Assembly: GCA_038206355.1 (NCBI GenBank)
Contig: JBBRAY010000005.1
Span: forward strand, 62,001-126,000
DNA from: JAPLDB01 sp038206355
Lineage (GTDB): Bacteria > Bacteroidota > Bacteroidia > AKYH767-A > 2013-40CM-41-45
Reading direction: 5' to 3'
DNA: 64,000 nucleotides
The notes beneath the pieces are model-generated. The model made no database searches. It saw only the letters and a program-made list of their open reading frames with translations, and was not told the DNA's origin. Within the stretch, counting starts at the first letter, position 1, and each line of letters opens with the position of its first letter. A program made the position numbers and the translations under genes. Shown in pieces: positions 62,392-64,000 of the stretch.

Positions 62392-63231
62392 ATGAAATTA
62401 TATTCAATAGAGACCGGTAACTTTAAACTTGATGGCGGAGCGATGTTTGGCGTCGTTCCAAAATCCATATGGAACAAGTTAAATCCTGCTGACGGGAATA
62501 ACATGTGCAACTGGGCCATGCGCTGTTTATTGGTAGAAACAGACGGACGATTGATTCTGATTGATAACGGACTGGGTAACAAACAAAGCGATAAGTTTTT
62601 TTCTCACTATTACCTGAATGGAGATGACACGCTGGATAAGTCGCTGGCCAGGCATGGCTTCAAAGCTGAAGATATTACGGATGTTTTCCTTACCCATCTT
62701 CATTTTGATCATTGTGGCGGGAGTGTGAAATGGAACAAAGACAAAACCGGTTATGAACTTGCTTTTCCAGATGCTACATACTGGAGCAATGAAAAACACT
62801 GGAATACGGCTACCCATCCCAATGCCAGAGAAAAGGCTAGTTTTCTAAAAGAGAATATTTTTCCCATACAGGAAAGCGGACGCCTGAAGTTCATTGGTGA
62901 CGGAGAAGAATTGCTTCCCGGCTTCAAATGTTTTTTCGTTTATGGTCATACAGAAGCCATGATGCTGCCTGTGATCAATTACAATGGGATTACTGTTGTT
63001 TACTGTGCCGACCTGATTCCGTCGTCAGGACATATCCCCGTGCCATATGTGATGGCGTATGATATGAATCCGTTGATTACGCTGGAGGAGAAATCCCTAT
63101 TCCTGGAGGAAGCAGTCAATGGAAATTATTTATTGTACTTCGAGCATGATCCGGTGATTGAATGTTGTTCGTTGGTGAGGACAGATCGCGGTGTACGCGC
63201 AGGAGAAGCCATAAAGGTCAGTACTCTTTAA
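62392..63231 (+). CDS. MBL-fold metallo-hydrolase
   Basis: A 279-aa metallo-beta-lactamase-fold enzyme. The metal motif is LTHLHFDHCGG near residue 101, with later His residues in FVYGHTEAMM and in FEHDP and Asp in YCADL. The N-terminus (KLYSIETGNFKLDGGAMFG) is like the lactonase / quorum-quenching and related hydrolase branch, but substrate cannot be set. It is followed 18 bases later by a phosphodiesterase and is probably cotranscribed. Confidence 0.88.
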   Translation: MKLYSIETGNFKLDGGAMFGVVPKSIWNKLNPADGNNMCNWAMRCLLVETDGRLILIDNGLGNKQSDKFFSHYYLNGDDTLDKSLARHGFKAEDITDVFLTHLHFDHCGGSVKWNKDKTGYELAFPDATYWSNEKHWNTATHPNAREKASFLKENIFPIQESGRLKFIGDGEELLPGFKCFFVYGHTEAMMLPVINYNGITVVYCADLIPSSGHIPVPYVMAYDMNPLITLEEKSLFLEEAVNGNYLLYFEHDPVIECCSLVRTDRGVRAGEAIKVSTL

Positions 63232-63249
63232 TTTGATTGCAGGAATACA

Positions 63250-63750
63250 ATGCGCATCGGACTTCTTTCTGATACTCATGGCTTTCTCGATTCACGGGTC
63301 TATGAACTTTTCAAAGATTGTAATGAGGTATGGCATGCAGGCGATTTCGGTGAGAATGTAGCGGGTGAGATAAAAAAGTTCAGGCCACTACGAGGGGTAT
63401 ACGGCAACATTGACGGACAATCCATCAGGTCATCATTTCCGGAAGAATTATTTTTTGATTGCAAAGGAAAAAAAATCCTGATGATTCATATCGGGGGTTC
63501 ACCGGGAAATTATTATCCGCAGGCAAGGAAAAGTATTGAATTGCATCAGCCGGATATTTTCATTTGCGGACATTCACATATTTTAAAAGTGATGCAGGAC
63601 AAAAAATACAATATGCTTTACATGAATCCCGGAGCTGCAGGGAAACAAGGATTTCATAAAATGCGAACCATGCTTCGGTTTGAAATCACCGGAAAGAAAA
63701 TTGAAAATATAGAAGTGATCGAACTCGGACTAAGGGGTTCGGTAGGTTGA
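63250..63750 (+). CDS. YfcE/MJ0936-family metallophosphoesterase
   Basis: A 166-aa calcineurin-like phosphodiesterase. The dimetal motifs are visible: SDTHG (residues 7-11), HAGDFG, VYGNID, and CGHSHI near 115, with NPGAAGKQGF after. The small size matches the YfcE family, which cleaves phosphodiesters in vitro. The true substrate is unknown. It follows the MBL-fold gene closely. Confidence 0.92.
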   Translation: MRIGLLSDTHGFLDSRVYELFKDCNEVWHAGDFGENVAGEIKKFRPLRGVYGNIDGQSIRSSFPEELFFDCKGKKILMIHIGGSPGNYYPQARKSIELHQPDIFICGHSHILKVMQDKKYNMLYMNPGAAGKQGFHKMRTMLRFEITGKKIENIEVIELGLRGSVG

Positions 63751-63774
63751 TGCAAGCTTCACGAATTATTTTGC

Positions 63775-64000
63775 TTAGCGTAATCTGTCGGCTGACCTGA
63801 CCAATTCATCATCTTTTTTTATTGAGCGGTGCGCAAGGAAAACAAAAACAACCTGAAGCAAAGGAACGTATGAACCGATTTTAAAAACGACTTTTTGATC
63901 AAGGCTATTTGAAATTGTATCAGAGGTATAAAATAAAAGTGCAATCATTACAATAATCAGAATCAATGTTGCCCGGCATGCTTTCAGTTGAAATGACCTG
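63775..64000 (-). CDS. DUF4293 membrane protein, 3' part only
   Basis: The minus-strand frame is open from the right edge of the window to a stop at 63775, so the N-terminal part is missing. The visible 75 residues hold two transmembrane helices (LILIIVMIALLFY and LLQVVFVFLAHRSI) and the family's typical end, KKDDELVRSADRLR. DUF4293 is a small four-helix Bacteroidota protein of unknown function. The internal TTG at 63966 should not be read as the start. Confidence 0.85.
   Translation of the reverse strand, partial: RSFQLKACRATLILIIVMIALLFYTSDTISNSLDQKVVFKIGSYVPLLQVVFVFLAHRSIKKDDELVRSADRLR

Noticed and set aside
1..64000. tRNA, rRNA or CRISPR array
   Set aside because: No cloverleaf T-loop motif, rRNA stretch or regularly spaced repeats were seen on either strand, though a covariance search was not possible.

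Overview
The window is about 64 kb of chromosome from a Bacteroidota bacterium, most likely of the Chitinophagales/Sphingobacteriales type. Evidence: five secreted proteins ending in type IX secretion (T9SS) sorting domains, SprB/HYR-type repeat adhesins, bacillithiol synthesis (BshC), a PreTA pyrimidine pathway, Bacteroidota-only families (DUF6913, DUF4293, LysM plus periplasmic-binding fusions), and promoter boxes of the TTG-N19/20-TAnnTTTG kind. No tRNA, rRNA, CRISPR array, transposase or phage structural gene was seen.

Layout: 0.3-5.6 kb is a giant 1770-aa T9SS adhesin. 6.5-9.5 kb holds purC and a PorE-like TPR/PD40/OmpA protein. 9.5-15.9 kb is a minus-strand run of envelope genes: a GT-C glycosyltransferase, a T9SS repeat protein, kdsA, an outer-membrane barrel-like protein and a lipoprotein. 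16.1-26.7 kb is a minus-strand catabolic cluster that reads as a complete cytosine/uracil-to-acetyl-CoA pathway: NCS1 transporter, yeast-type cytosine deaminase, PreT/PreA, dihydropyrimidinase, beta-ureidopropionase, omega-aminotransferase and CoA-acylating (methyl)malonate-semialdehyde dehydrogenase, with an ORF6N-domain gene among them. 27-30 kb has an ECF sigma factor with a clear promoter and long leader, trmN6, rimM and rpsP. A nested palindromic repeat element lies between rimM and trmN6.

30.3-33 kb is a membrane pyrophosphatase with an in-frame C-terminal YceI domain. 33-40.4 kb carries a PAS-LuxR regulator, an intergenic stretch with an orphan terminator (candidate small RNA), ligA, a DUF6913 gene, dapA and priA. 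A GH26 beta-mannanase-like T9SS enzyme follows. 42.3-43.3 kb is a non-core module: one 145-aa gene inside 22-bp inverted repeats, bounded by 33-bp direct repeats that each carry a dif-like XerD half-site. 43.5-50 kb contains an unusual membrane-anchored glucosaminidase, a 48-aa membrane protein, hemF, a LysM/periplasmic-binding fusion, guaA and bshC. 50-64 kb contains an unknown secreted protein, phoH divergent from a SAM hydrolase, two tandem paralogous ~1000-aa SprB-repeat T9SS proteins, a conserved unknown, a DUF1573 protein, mpl, a metallo-beta-lactamase-fold hydrolase, a YfcE-like phosphodiesterase and the 3' end of a DUF4293 gene.

The most unusual items are the direct-repeat/dif-like module (42.3-43.3 kb), the nested palindromic element (28.35-28.64 kb), the pyrophosphatase-YceI fusion and the self-contained pyrimidine catabolic cluster. 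Functions are assigned by reading motifs by eye. No database search or folding program was run.
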